This document shows, piece after piece, positions 38,321 to 47,409 of a stretch of DNA of 64,000 bases. The position numbers and the translations under genes were made by a program. The notes under the pieces were generated by a model. The model was not told the origin of the DNA, made no database searches, and saw nothing but the letters and a program-made list of their open reading frames with translations. Source of the DNA: Rhizobium sp. Leaf371 (GTDB taxonomy: Bacteria > Pseudomonadota > Alphaproteobacteria > Rhizobiales > Rhizobiaceae); contig NZ_LMQB01000026.1 in assembly GCF_001424045.1 (NCBI RefSeq), positions 159,644 to 223,643 of the forward strand, given 5' to 3'. Each line of letters starts with the position of its first letter. The stretch's first letter is position 1.

Positions 38321-38355
38321 AAAGGGCTTCCGCGTCGCCGCGGAAGCCCTTTTTA
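38321..38355 (+). terminator. Intrinsic terminator
   Basis: AAAGGGCTTCCGCG and CGCGGAAGCCCTTT form a perfect 14-bp stem with a TCGC loop, followed by further T residues. It ends the transcript of the secreted protein gene at 37967-38290; it may also serve the convergent DUF3597 gene. Confidence 0.88.
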
Positions 38356-38387
38356 TTGACCTCGACGTCGATCCGTGAGGATCCGGA

Positions 38388-38888
38388 TCAGTCGAGCAGT
38401 TCGGCCGGAACCTTGCCGCCGTTTTCCGACAGCTTCTGCAGCAGCGCTTTGTGCAGGAACATGTTCATCTTGCCGGAATCGTTCGCGTCGCCGGTATAAT
38501 GCAGCTCCTGCGCCAGTTCCTTGCGTTCCGAAAGGCTCGCTTCCATGCCAAGCGCCTTCATCAGATCGACGATCGAGTGGCGCCAGTCGAGCTTCTGGCC
38601 CTTGGCGGCAACGGCCTTGTCGAGCATGGCTGCGACATCGACCGGACCGGATGCCGATGTGGCCGAAGGTGCCTGCGACGGCGCCGCTGCCGGGGTCCCG
38701 GACGTCGTGCCCGCCGTAGCCGTGCCTGCCGTTCCCGTCGGGGCAACCGGCGTGGCCGAGGGTGCCGTCGATGCGACGACGGGACCGGTGCCGGTCGGGT
38801 TGATGGTCGTGCCGGTCGGCGACGCGGGTGCAGCGGCCTTATCGTGATGGCCGAAGATCGCGTCCTTGATCTTATCGAAAATGCCCAT
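38388..38888 (-). CDS. DUF3597 domain protein
   Basis: This 166-residue protein begins [16 protein letters not shown] Pro/Thr/Ala-rich low-complexity linker runs from about 20 to 80, and a C-terminal DUF3597 domain (about 83-166) contains [32 protein letters not shown] in separate short motifs. The conserved HSIVDLMK segment supports the family call. The function is unknown; it is soluble and probably not exported. The start at 38888 is fixed by the conserved MGIF start. Confidence 0.85.
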   Translation of the reverse strand: MGIFDKIKDAIFGHHDKAAAPASPTGTTINPTGTGPVVASTAPSATPVAPTGTAGTATAGTTSGTPAAAPSQAPSATSASGPVDVAAMLDKAVAAKGQKLDWRHSIVDLMKALGMEASLSERKELAQELHYTGDANDSGKMNMFLHKALLQKLSENGGKVPAELLD

Positions 38889-39137
38889 TGGGAACGTCCT
38901 CCTGTGGTGGGGCGGCGCATTGCATGCGCACCGTCCTCAACGCTTTACCTATGCCGCAGGTTTCGTTCTCCAAGACCTCGCTCCGGAATGGCAACCGAAA
39001 GATGCGGGTTAACGCGCGTTTCCGGCACCCAGGCGTCGCGGAGGCCGCCTCACAGCCAGAAATTTCCCTTCAAATCATCGGCGTTTTGCTCTAAAGCGCG
39101 AGCAATTCCCTCTTCTGGAAACGAAAGTCGCAAGGCC

Positions 39138-39743
39138 ATGGACAAGTTCGTCAAGCTCACCGGCGTCGCCGCTCCCCTGCCCGTCGTCAATGTCGACACG
39201 GACATGATCATTCCGAAGGATTACCTGAAGACGATCAAGCGCACCGGGCTCGGCACCGGCCTGTTCGCCGAGGCGCGCTACAACGAGGACGGCACGCCGA
39301 ACGAAAGCTTCGTTCTGAACAAGCCCGCCTACAAAGATGCCAAGATCCTCGTTGCCGGCGACAATTTCGGCTGCGGCTCCTCGCGCGAACATGCGCCGTG
39401 GGCACTGCTCGACTTCGGCATCCGCTGCGTCATCTCGACGTCGTTTGCCGATATCTTCTACAACAACTGTTTCAAGAACGGCATCCTGCCGGTCGTCGTC
39501 AGCCCCGAAGACCTGGAAAAGCTGATGGACGATGCGAGCCGCGGCTCGAACGCCGTCCTCACCGTCGATCTCGAAAACCTGGAGATCACCGGCCCCGACG
39601 GCGGCAAGATCAGCTTCGAGCTCGACGCCTTCAAGCGTCATTGCATGCTGAACGGTCTCGACGATATCGGCCTGACGCTGGAAAAGGTCTCGGCCATCGA
39701 TGGCTTCGAGAAGGCCAATGCCGTCGAGCGGCCCTGGGCTTGA
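39138..39743 (+). CDS. leuD: 3-isopropylmalate dehydratase small subunit
   Basis: This 201-residue small subunit works with LeuC to isomerise 2-isopropylmalate in leucine synthesis. It has the swivelling-domain motif [16 protein letters not shown] near the start and the [15 protein letters not shown] active-site loop. Length and content are normal for LeuD. Its stop overlaps the next gene by one base (TGATG), so the RidA-family gene is coupled. LeuC is not in the window. Confidence 0.97.
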   Translation: MDKFVKLTGVAAPLPVVNVDTDMIIPKDYLKTIKRTGLGTGLFAEARYNEDGTPNESFVLNKPAYKDAKILVAGDNFGCGSSREHAPWALLDFGIRCVISTSFADIFYNNCFKNGILPVVVSPEDLEKLMDDASRGSNAVLTVDLENLEITGPDGGKISFELDAFKRHCMLNGLDDIGLTLEKVSAIDGFEKANAVERPWA

Positions 39744-40144
39744 TGCCCGACGCTGAAGCACCGGAAACCCGTCGCCTGATCTCTTCCGGCTCGCCGTTCG
39801 AAAGAACGGCGGGCTATTCGCGTGCCGTGGTGCAGGGCGACTGGTGCTTCGTCTCGGGCACGACGGGCTATGACTACGCGACGATGACCATGCCCGACAC
39901 GGTTGAAGAACAGGCCCGCAATTGCCTGAGGACCATCGACGGCGTCGTCCGGGAAGCCGGCTTCTCTTTGTCCGATGTCGTTCGCTGCCACTATTACATC
40001 ACCGATGCCGCCTTCGCCGACCGGGTTTTCCCGATCCTCGGGGAAGCCTTCGGCGAGATCCGCCCGGCGGCCACCATGGTCGTCTGCAGCCTGATCCGCC
40101 CGGAAATGCTGATCGAGATCGAGGTCACGGCCCTTCGCCGCTGA
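39743..40144 (+). CDS. RidA family protein
   Basis: This 133-residue trimeric Rid/YjgF family member probably hydrolyses reactive enamines or imines to ketones and ammonia. It has the usual VVQGDWCFVSGTTGYD segment, the conserved Arg in GEIRPAATM near residue 107 and the Glu in MLIEIEV near 125. Coupling to leuD is sensible, since Rid proteins protect branched-chain amino acid enzymes, but a different substrate is possible. Confidence 0.93.
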   Translation: MPDAEAPETRRLISSGSPFERTAGYSRAVVQGDWCFVSGTTGYDYATMTMPDTVEEQARNCLRTIDGVVREAGFSLSDVVRCHYYITDAAFADRVFPILGEAFGEIRPAATMVVCSLIRPEMLIEIEVTALRR

Positions 40145-40174
40145 TCGCGACGCCAATGCCTAGCCCCAACGCAA

Positions 40175-40201
40175 GAACGCCCCGCTTTCGACGGGGCGTT
40201 C
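40175..40201 (+). terminator. Probable intrinsic terminator
   Basis: GAACGCCCCG and CGGGGCGTTC form a 10-bp stem with a 7-nt loop. It follows the RidA-family stop and precedes the convergent ndvA stop, so it may serve both. The T-run is short. Confidence 0.65.
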
Positions 40202-40230
40202 TCGTATCCGGTGATTCGATCGCTGACGGA

Positions 40231-41985
40231 TCAGGCAGCCGTCGCGCGGCGGACGTCGTCGTCCGTCAGGATGCCCGAGGCCCGCAGCAGGGCTGCAAAG
40301 CGGCCGTTGGACTGGCTGAGTTCGTTGAACCCGCCCATTTCGACGATCCGGCCACGGTCCATGAAGACCACCAGGTCGGCTTCGCGAACCGTCGAGAGAC
40401 GGTGTGCGATGATGAAGGTCGTGCGATCCTTGCGCAGGTTGTCGATGGCGTCCTTCACCCGGTTTTCGGTTTCCACGTCGAGCGCGGAGGTGGCTTCGTC
40501 CAGCACCAGGATCGGTGCGTTCTTCAGGATGGCACGAGCGATCGCGATCCGCTGGCGCTCGCCGCCGGAGAGGCGGTTGCCCCGTTCGCCGACCCGTGTG
40601 TCGTAACCCGTGTCGCGGCTTTCGATGAAGTCCGAAGCAGCGGCAGCTTCAGCGGCCTTCACGACCTCTTCGAGCGTGGCATCTTCGCGGCCCAGACGGA
40701 TGTTGTCCGAAATGGACCGGTTGAGCAGGCCGGCATCCTGGAAGACGGTGGCGATCGAGGCACGCAGCGACTTGCGGGTCACCTTGGCAACATCGACGCC
40801 GTCGATCAGGACCTTGCCGGAGGCCGGTTCGTTTACACGCTGCAGCATGTTGATCAGCGTGGTCTTGCCGGAGCCGGTCGGGCCGACGATGGCGATGGTC
40901 TGGCCGGCTTTCACCTTGATGTTGATGTCGTGCAGGCCATCCGAAGTGCCCGGGAAGTGATAGGTCAGGTCACGGAACTCGACGTCGCCACGAACATGGT
41001 TCAGTTCACCGGCATCGGCAGGCTCTTCACGGTCACGAACCGAGTCTTCCAGGTTGAAGAAGTCTTCCAGCTTGGCGCGGGCTTCGAAGATCTGGTTGAC
41101 GAAGTTCTTCATCTGGTCGAGACGGCCGATCAGAAGGTTCGCAAAGCCGATGAAGGCAACCACTTCGCCGACACCCAGTTCGCCGCGCTGGACGAGGATG
41201 GTGCCGATGACGAGGATCGTCATCATGGAGATCGTGGAAGCCATGCGGTTGAGGCCGCTGGCCAGCGCCCACCAGTCGAGGACCGGCAGCTGGACCGACA
41301 TGAGCTTCTGCGTGAAGGCCTTCAGTTCGCGTGTTTCGGCTTCGATACGGTTGTAGCTGTGAACGACCGAGACATTGCTGATGGCGTCCGACACATGGCC
41401 GAACACGGTGTGATAGTGACCTTCGACCGCAGCCTGGCCGTCCTTTGTCTTCGCCATGACAAGCTTGCCGATGACGACATAGAGCGTGCCGAGAACGACG
41501 AGGACGATCGACAGGCGCCAGTCCATCGCAAAGGCGGTGGGAACCAGCAGCGTCAGCGCAACGGCCGTCGAGAGATGCTCGCGCATGAATTCGAGCCAGA
41601 GGCCGAACAGCGTTTCGCAAGCCCGCAGCAGCGTATGCAGCGCGTTCGACGTGCCACGCTGGCTGTGCCAGGACAGCGGCATGGAAATGATGCGGCTGAA
41701 GGCTTCCGTGATCAGCGTCGCGCGGCGCTGATGCGCCAGGCGGTCGGCCTCACGGGCAACCAGCACGAAAGCAATGGTGTTGAAGATGCCGAGCGTCGCC
41801 CACATGATCAGGGTCGACGTGACTTCCGTCTTGGAGGAGATCGCGTCGATGATGCGGCCGAACAGGATCGGCTCGGCGATCGTGATGCAGGCCAGGACGA
41901 TATTGGCGACCACGATGGCGGAAACGCGAAGCTTGTGAGCGGCGAGATACTGGAGGGCTCTCGCATAGACCTGAAACAATGACAC
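40231..41985 (-). CDS. ndvA: Cyclic beta-1,2-glucan exporter ATP-binding/permease protein
   Basis: This 584-residue fused ABC exporter moves cyclic beta-1,2-glucan across the inner membrane, needed for osmotic adaptation, nodulation or virulence in rhizobia. Six membrane helices in the first 320 residues are followed by the ATPase: Walker A GPTGSGKTT, signature LSGGERQR and Walker B ILVLDEATSALD. The opening MSLFQVYARALQYLAAHK and LRACETLFGLWLEFMREH are distinctive of NdvA/ChvA. The synthase NdvB is not present. It is divergent from pyc. Confidence 0.96.
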   Translation of the reverse strand: MSLFQVYARALQYLAAHKLRVSAIVVANIVLACITIAEPILFGRIIDAISSKTEVTSTLIMWATLGIFNTIAFVLVAREADRLAHQRRATLITEAFSRIISMPLSWHSQRGTSNALHTLLRACETLFGLWLEFMREHLSTAVALTLLVPTAFAMDWRLSIVLVVLGTLYVVIGKLVMAKTKDGQAAVEGHYHTVFGHVSDAISNVSVVHSYNRIEAETRELKAFTQKLMSVQLPVLDWWALASGLNRMASTISMMTILVIGTILVQRGELGVGEVVAFIGFANLLIGRLDQMKNFVNQIFEARAKLEDFFNLEDSVRDREEPADAGELNHVRGDVEFRDLTYHFPGTSDGLHDINIKVKAGQTIAIVGPTGSGKTTLINMLQRVNEPASGKVLIDGVDVAKVTRKSLRASIATVFQDAGLLNRSISDNIRLGREDATLEEVVKAAEAAAASDFIESRDTGYDTRVGERGNRLSGGERQRIAIARAILKNAPILVLDEATSALDVETENRVKDAIDNLRKDRTTFIIAHRLSTVREADLVVFMDRGRIVEMGGFNELSQSNGRFAALLRASGILTDDDVRRATAA

Positions 41986-42395
41986 TATCTTATCCCTCGT
42001 GGGAAAACTCGTTGTCGCGCCAGACCGGCCAACCGGCCCGGCTTGATGGCGAACCGGTCAGAAGGCGTGCTTCTCCCTGTTCGATGACGCCACTATCGCA
42101 ATCGCAACATGAATGGTCGCTGAACGGGGTATTCATGTTGCGTCGCAGCGAAATGGAGGCGGTGCATTCACCGCGCGCAACAGCCCTTCCGAGAGTGTCC
42201 GGGATTGGCTATCGTGTTGCGTCAGTGTCGCTGAACACGCTGCAGTCCGGGACTTCGATCGCTTGCAAGCACGGGACGAGAGAGGGCGTCGAATATGACA
42301 TGCGCATGAAATCCGAAATTGAACTTCCGAATGGCAACCGATAGAAGTTATTCCGCGGTGCAGCAGAACCGCATGTCAAGGTGTAGGAGGCCAGC
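41986..42395. other. Long divergent intergenic region, ndvA-pyc
   Basis: This 410-bp region has no reliable gene. It should hold the promoters of both flanking genes. A perfect 12-bp inverted repeat is at 42103-42142, described separately. Confidence 0.55.
42103..42142. promoter_or_regulatory. Perfect inverted repeat between ndvA and pyc
   Basis: The arms CGCAACATGAAT (42103-42114) and ATTCATGTTGCG (42131-42142) are exact complements separated by 16 bp, with arm centres 28 bp apart. There is no T-run, so an operator or a leader hairpin is more likely than a terminator. Confidence 0.6.
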
Positions 42396-42398
42396 TTG
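42385..42398 (+). promoter_or_regulatory. Ribosome binding site that selects a TTG start for pyc
   Basis: AGGAGG at 42385-42390 is five bases from the TTG at 42396, which begins the conserved SIKKILVANRS. Confidence 0.85.
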
Positions 42399-45300
42399 TC
42401 CATCAAAAAGATTCTCGTTGCCAATCGATCGGAAATCGCGATCCGCGTGTTTCGGGCAGCCGACGAGCTGGGCCTGAAGACGGTGGCGATCTGGGCCGAA
42501 GAGGACAAGCTTGCCCTGCACCGCTTCAAGGCGGACGAAAGCTACCAGATCGGGCGGGGGCCCCATCTGGAGCGCGACCTCGGACCGATCGAAAGCTATC
42601 TCTCGATCGACGAGATCCTGCGGGTCGCCAAGCTCTCGGGCGCGGATGCGATCCATCCGGGTTACGGCCTGTTGTCGGAGAGCCCGGAATTCGTGGATGC
42701 CTGCAAGGAAGCCGGCATCATCTTCATCGGCCCGACGGGCGACACGATGCGCCGCCTCGGCAACAAGGTCGCCGCCCGCAATCTGGCCATCGAGATCGGC
42801 GTTCCCGTGGTCCCTGCCACCGAACCGCTGCCCGACGATATGGCGCAGGTGGCGCGCATGGCCGAGGAGATCGGCTATCCGATCATGCTCAAGGCCTCCT
42901 GGGGCGGCGGCGGGCGCGGCATGCGCGCCATCCGCGACCCGAAGGATCTTGCCCGCGAGGTGACGGAAGCCAAGCGCGAGGCGAAGGCCGCTTTCGGCAA
43001 GGACGAAGTCTATCTGGAAAAGCTGGTGGAGCGTGCGCGCCATGTGGAAAGCCAGGTTCTGGGCGACACCCACGGCAATGTCGTGCACCTGTTCGAGCGT
43101 GACTGTTCGGTTCAGCGCCGTAACCAGAAGGTCGTGGAGCGGGCGCCCGCCCCCTATCTGAACGAAGCGCAGCGCCAGGAGCTTGCAGCCTACTCGGTCA
43201 AGATCGCCCAGGCGACCAGCTACATCGGCGCCGGCACGGTCGAGTATCTGATGGATATGGACACCGGCAAGTTCTACTTCATCGAGGTGAACCCGCGCAT
43301 CCAGGTCGAGCACACCGTGACCGAAGTCGTCACCGGCATCGACATCGTCAAGGCGCAGATCCACATTCTCGACGGCCATGCGATCGGGACGCCGGAATCG
43401 GGCGTGCCGAAGCAGGCGGACATCCGGCTGAACGGCAACGCGCTTCAGTGCCGCATCACCACGGAGGACCCCGAGCAGAACTTCATTCCCGACTATGGCC
43501 GTATCACCGGCTATCGCTCGGCGGCCGGCTTCGGCATCCGGCTCGATGGCGGCACGGCCTATACCGGCGCGGTCATCACCCGCTTCTACGATCCGCTGCT
43601 GGTCAAAGTGACTGTCTGGGCGCCGGGAGCGGCCGAGGCGATCACCCGCATGGAGCGCGCCCTGCGCGAATTCCGTATCCGCGGCGTGGCGACGAACCTC
43701 ACCTTCCTCGAAGCCATCATCACGCATCCAAAATTCCGGGACAATTCCTATACGACGCGTTTCATCGATACGACGCCGGAGCTCTTCCAGCAGGTCAAGC
43801 GTCAGGACCGCGCATCGAAGCTGCTGACCTATCTCGCCGACGTCACCGTCAACGGCCATCCCGAAGCCAAGGGCCGGCCGCGCCCGCCGGCCGATGTCGC
43901 AAAGCCGGTCGTGCCCTACGTCAAGACCGACATCGTGCCCGGCACCAAGCAGAAGCTGGACGAACTCGGGCCGAAAAAATTCGCCGAATGGGTGCGCGCC
44001 GAAAAGCCCGTGCTGATGACCGACACCACCATGCGCGACGGCCACCAATCGCTGCTGGCGACCCGCATGCGCACCTACGACATCGTACGGATCGCCGGTA
44101 CCTATGCGAAAGCCCTGCCGCAGTTGTTCTCGCTCGAATGCTGGGGCGGCGCGACCTTCGACGTCTCCATGCGCTTCCTGACCGAAGACCCGTGGGATCG
44201 GCTCGCCCGCATCCGCGAGGACGCGCCGAACCTGCTGCTGCAGATGCTGCTGCGCGGGGCGAACGGCGTCGGCTACAAGAACTATCCCGACAATGTCGTC
44301 AAATACTTCGTGCGCCAGGCCGCCCGCGAAGGCATCGACGTGTTCCGCGTGTTTGACTGCCTCAACTGGGTGGAGAACATGCGCGTGTCGATGGATGCCG
44401 TGAACGAGGAGAACCGCATCTGCGAGGCGGCGATCTGCTACACGGGCGACATTCTTAACTCTGCTCGCCCGAAATACGACCTGAAATACTACACGGCCCT
44501 TGCCGGCGAGCTGGAACGGGCCGGCGCCCACATGATCGCGCTGAAGGACATGGCCGGCCTGCTGAAGCCGGCGGCGGCCACGGTGCTGTTCAAGGCGCTG
44601 CGCGAGGCGACAGACCTGCCGATCCATTTCCACACGCACGACACCTCGGGCATTGCCGCGGCAACCGTGCTCGCCGCCGTGGATGCGGGCGTCGATGTGG
44701 TCGATGCCGCGATGGACGCGCTGTCCGGCAACACCTCTCAGCCCTGCCTCGGCTCGATCGTCGAAGCGCTGAAGGGCTCCGAGCGCGATCCGGGTCTCGA
44801 TCCCGAAGCGATCCGCCGCATCTCCTTCTACTGGGAAGCCGTGCGCCACCAGTATGCGGCCTTCGAGAGCGATCTCAAGGGACCGGCATCGGAAGTCTAT
44901 CTCCATGAAATGCCGGGCGGCCAGTTCACCAATCTCAAAGAACAGGCGCGCTCGCTGGGTCTGGAGACCAAGTGGCATCGGGTCGCCCAGACCTATGCCG
45001 ACGTCAACCAGATGTTCGGCGACATCGTCAAGGTCACGCCGTCCTCCAAGGTGGTGGGCGACATGGCGCTGATGATGGTGAGCCAGGATCTCTCCGTTGC
45101 CGATGTCGAAAATCCGGCAAAGGACGTGTCCTTCCCGGAATCGGTCGTCTCCATGCTGAAGGGCGATCTCGGTCAGCCTCCGGGCGGGTGGCCGGAAGCG
45201 CTGCAGAAGAAAGCGCTGAAGGGCGAGGACGCCTATACCGATCGCCCGGGGTCGCTGCTGCCGGACGCCGATCTCGATGCCGAACGCCAGGAGGTCGAGG

Positions 45301-45851
45301 CCAAGATCGGCCGTCCGGTGTCGGATGCCGAGTTCGCCTCCTACCTCATGTATCCCAAGGTTTTCACCGACTACGCGCTGGCGGTCGAGACCTACGGTCC
45401 CGTCTCGGTGCTGCCGACGAATGCCTATTTCTACGGACTGACGACGGGCGAGGAGCTTCTACCCGAGATCGAGCGCGGCAAGGCGCTGGTCATCCAGCAC
45501 CAGGCCAAGAGCGAGCCGGACGAGCAGGCCATGGTCAAGGTCTTCTTCGAGCTGAACGGCCAGGCCCGCATGATCAAGGTGCCCGACCGCAACCGCGCGG
45601 CGACCGCCGCCGTGCGCCGCAAGGCCGAAGCCGGCAACGTCGCCCATCTCGGCGCGCCGATGCCGGGCGTCGTCTCGACCGTCGCCATCTCCGCCGGCCA
45701 GACCGTCAAGGCCGGCGACGTGCTGCTCTCCATCGAAGCCATGAAGATGGAGACCGCGCTTCACGCCGAAAAGGACGGCACGATCGCCGAGGTGCTGGTG
45801 AAGGCCGGCGACCAGATCGACACGAAGGACTTGCTCGTCGTCTTCGGTTGA
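42396..45851 (+). CDS. pyc: Pyruvate carboxylase
   Basis: This 1151-residue enzyme makes oxaloacetate from pyruvate and bicarbonate using biotin and ATP. The biotin carboxylase ATP-grasp domain (about 1-460) contains the KASWGGGGRGM glycine loop and the VNPRIQVEHTVTE motif. The carboxyltransferase domain (about 530-810) contains DTTMRDGHQS and HTHDTSG. The C-terminal carrier domain has biotin lysine K1117 in EAMKMET. It starts with TTG behind AGGAGG. Length and order match the single-chain alpha4 enzyme of rhizobia. Confidence 0.97.
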   Translation: MSIKKILVANRSEIAIRVFRAADELGLKTVAIWAEEDKLALHRFKADESYQIGRGPHLERDLGPIESYLSIDEILRVAKLSGADAIHPGYGLLSESPEFVDACKEAGIIFIGPTGDTMRRLGNKVAARNLAIEIGVPVVPATEPLPDDMAQVARMAEEIGYPIMLKASWGGGGRGMRAIRDPKDLAREVTEAKREAKAAFGKDEVYLEKLVERARHVESQVLGDTHGNVVHLFERDCSVQRRNQKVVERAPAPYLNEAQRQELAAYSVKIAQATSYIGAGTVEYLMDMDTGKFYFIEVNPRIQVEHTVTEVVTGIDIVKAQIHILDGHAIGTPESGVPKQADIRLNGNALQCRITTEDPEQNFIPDYGRITGYRSAAGFGIRLDGGTAYTGAVITRFYDPLLVKVTVWAPGAAEAITRMERALREFRIRGVATNLTFLEAIITHPKFRDNSYTTRFIDTTPELFQQVKRQDRASKLLTYLADVTVNGHPEAKGRPRPPADVAKPVVPYVKTDIVPGTKQKLDELGPKKFAEWVRAEKPVLMTDTTMRDGHQSLLATRMRTYDIVRIAGTYAKALPQLFSLECWGGATFDVSMRFLTEDPWDRLARIREDAPNLLLQMLLRGANGVGYKNYPDNVVKYFVRQAAREGIDVFRVFDCLNWVENMRVSMDAVNEENRICEAAICYTGDILNSARPKYDLKYYTALAGELERAGAHMIALKDMAGLLKPAAATVLFKALREATDLPIHFHTHDTSGIAAATVLAAVDAGVDVVDAAMDALSGNTSQPCLGSIVEALKGSERDPGLDPEAIRRISFYWEAVRHQYAAFESDLKGPASEVYLHEMPGGQFTNLKEQARSLGLETKWHRVAQTYADVNQMFGDIVKVTPSSKVVGDMALMMVSQDLSVADVENPAKDVSFPESVVSMLKGDLGQPPGGWPEALQKKALKGEDAYTDRPGSLLPDADLDAERQEVEAKIGRPVSDAEFASYLMYPKVFTDYALAVETYGPVSVLPTNAYFYGLTTGEELLPEIERGKALVIQHQAKSEPDEQAMVKVFFELNGQARMIKVPDRNRAATAAVRRKAEAGNVAHLGAPMPGVVSTVAISAGQTVKAGDVLLSIEAMKMETALHAEKDGTIAEVLVKAGDQIDTKDLLVVFG

Positions 45852-45874
45852 AGACTGCGACCCGATGACATCGA

Positions 45875-45902
45875 GAACACCGGCCGGCGACGGCCGGTGT
45901 TC
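45875..45902 (+). terminator. Hairpin downstream of pyc
   Basis: GAACACCGGCCG and CGGCCGGTGTTC form a 12-bp perfect stem with a GCGA loop. There is no strong T-run, so termination is probable but not certain. It partly overlaps a tandem repeat. Confidence 0.6.
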
Positions 45903-45931
45903 TGCGTTCGAGCCGGTGTTCTGCGTTCGAG
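45894..45931. repeat. 19-bp perfect tandem repeat after pyc
   Basis: Two identical copies of CCGGTGTTCTGCGTTCGAG lie at 45894-45912 and 45913-45931. The first copy overlaps the right arm of the hairpin, so part of the terminator has been duplicated. Confidence 0.92.
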
Positions 45932-45963
45932 ACCGGCTATCTCCAGGGTTTCGCGGGTCTCTG

Positions 45964-46824
45964 CTACAGAAATAGCGGCACGATCAGCGCGGTGACCAAC
46001 GCGTTCAGCGCCATGGCAATGCCGGCAAAGAGGCCCGCCACCGGATCGACCTGAAAGGCACGGGCGGTACCGATGCCGTGGGACGCGAGACCCGCCGCAA
46101 AGCCGCGCGCCGCATAGTCGGTGATCCGCATGCGGTTCATCAAACCCGTGACGACGACCGCTCCGGTAATGCCGGTGAGGATGACGAAGACGGCGGTGAG
46201 GCCCGGATCGCCCCCGAGGCCTTTCGAAATCGCCATGGCGACGCCGGCCGTCGAGGATTTCGGCGCCATGGAGACGGTGAGGGCCTCGGGAAAGCCGAAG
46301 AGAGACCCGAGCGCGAGAACGCTGAGAACGGCGGTGACGCTGCCGGCGGCAAGCGCAGCCAGCATGGGCAGAAGATTGGCAACGACGAGCTTGATCTGCC
46401 GCACGAGCGGCACCGCCAGCGCGACCGTTGCCGGACCCAAGAGGAAGTGAATGAACTGCGCACCTTCGAAATAGGCGGGATAAGCGACGCCACCGAGCGT
46501 CAGACCCATGCCGATGACGATAACGGAGATCAGCACCGGATTGACCAGCGGATGTCCGTTCGCGCGGCGGGCAGCAGCATTGGCGAGCAGCCAGACGACG
46601 AGCGTCGCGGTCAGCCAGAACAGCGGCGTCGCCGAGAGATAGACCCAGAGGCTGGACGGCAGAAGGGGCACGCCCTGCGCCTGATCGGCCACCTGTCCGG
46701 AGAGGACCTGCGCCGAGAGCACCTGTTCGGATAAAGCTTGGGGAACCGTCAGCCTCTGCCCTGACGGCACTGCTGCCGGTATGCCCTCCATCGCCGTAAG
46801 GGCGGTCACGCTCATACCGATCAT
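45964..46824 (-). CDS. lrgB: LrgB/CidB family membrane protein
   Basis: This 286-residue membrane protein of the LrgB family is a partner of the holin-like LrgA protein. About seven helices follow an N-terminal extension of about 50 residues that contains repeated EQVLSAQVLSGQV and lies before the first normal helix. The family motif PKSSTAGVAMAIS is present. It overlaps the lrgA stop (ATGA), so they are coupled. The pair is thought to move or modulate small metabolites or murein hydrolase release. Confidence 0.88.
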   Translation of the reverse strand: MIGMSVTALTAMEGIPAAVPSGQRLTVPQALSEQVLSAQVLSGQVADQAQGVPLLPSSLWVYLSATPLFWLTATLVVWLLANAAARRANGHPLVNPVLISVIVIGMGLTLGGVAYPAYFEGAQFIHFLLGPATVALAVPLVRQIKLVVANLLPMLAALAAGSVTAVLSVLALGSLFGFPEALTVSMAPKSSTAGVAMAISKGLGGDPGLTAVFVILTGITGAVVVTGLMNRMRITDYAARGFAAGLASHGIGTARAFQVDPVAGLFAGIAMALNALVTALIVPLFL

Positions 46825-47198
46825 GGCTTGCGCCTCCACCTGTGCTCCAGATGCTTGGCCAATGTGAAGGCCCAGACGGTGACGACGAGCGTGACGATGG
46901 TGGAGACGAGGATGGCGGCAAGAATCGGCAGGCCCAAGGACATGACGAGATCGAGATGCTGGATGATGCCCACCCCCGCGGGCACGAACAAAATGCCGAG
47001 ATTGGCCAGAAGCCCGTCTGCGACCTTGCCCGTGGATTGCTCCATGGCGGCTGCAGCCGGCAAGCGACGTGTCGCCAGCAGAAAGACCGCCAGCAGCGCC
47101 AGCCCGATGACGGGGCCCGGAACCTGCCCCCCGCTCGCATAGGACAGAACCTCGCCCACGAGTTGGAAGCCAAGCAGCCATGTGATGCCTTGGATCAT
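46821..47198 (-). CDS. lrgA: LrgA/CidA family membrane protein
   Basis: This 125-residue protein has four probable helices and the family motif VPGPVIGLALLAVFL; FVPAGVGII is also present. The ATG at 47198 is the conserved start (MIQGITWLLGFQLVGE). It precedes lrgB with overlapping stop and start. It is divergent from the DeoR regulator, which may or may not control it. Confidence 0.9.
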   Translation of the reverse strand: MIQGITWLLGFQLVGEVLSYASGGQVPGPVIGLALLAVFLLATRRLPAAAAMEQSTGKVADGLLANLGILFVPAGVGIIQHLDLVMSLGLPILAAILVSTIVTLVVTVWAFTLAKHLEHRWRRKP

Positions 47199-47368
47199 GC
47201 CAGGTGTCTCCTCGGGTTCGGCACGCAAAACTTGCGCTGGATTCTGCTTGTGAACCGCCGCTCCCGAAAGCGTCAAGACGTCTGAAACGAGACGCGGCGA
47301 CCTCAGTCTTTTCGCCGTCAATCAGATCATATTCGATGGACCCCTTTGCATATCTGTCAAAATTGTTT

Positions 47369-47395
47369 ATGCACGTTCATACCGATTCATGCACG
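47369..47395. promoter_or_regulatory. Direct repeat ATGCACG, 20 bp apart, upstream of deoR-type gene
   Basis: ATGCACG lies at 47369-47375 and 47389-47395, exactly two helical turns apart and about 15 bp before the regulator start. DeoR-family proteins often use direct repeats, so it is a candidate operator for autoregulation and possibly for lrgAB. Confidence 0.5.
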
Positions 47396-47409
47396 ATTGG
47401 ACGAGATGA

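Noticed and set aside
42348..44978. An 876-codon minus-strand frame.
   Set aside because: It is antisense to pyc and has typical shadow composition.
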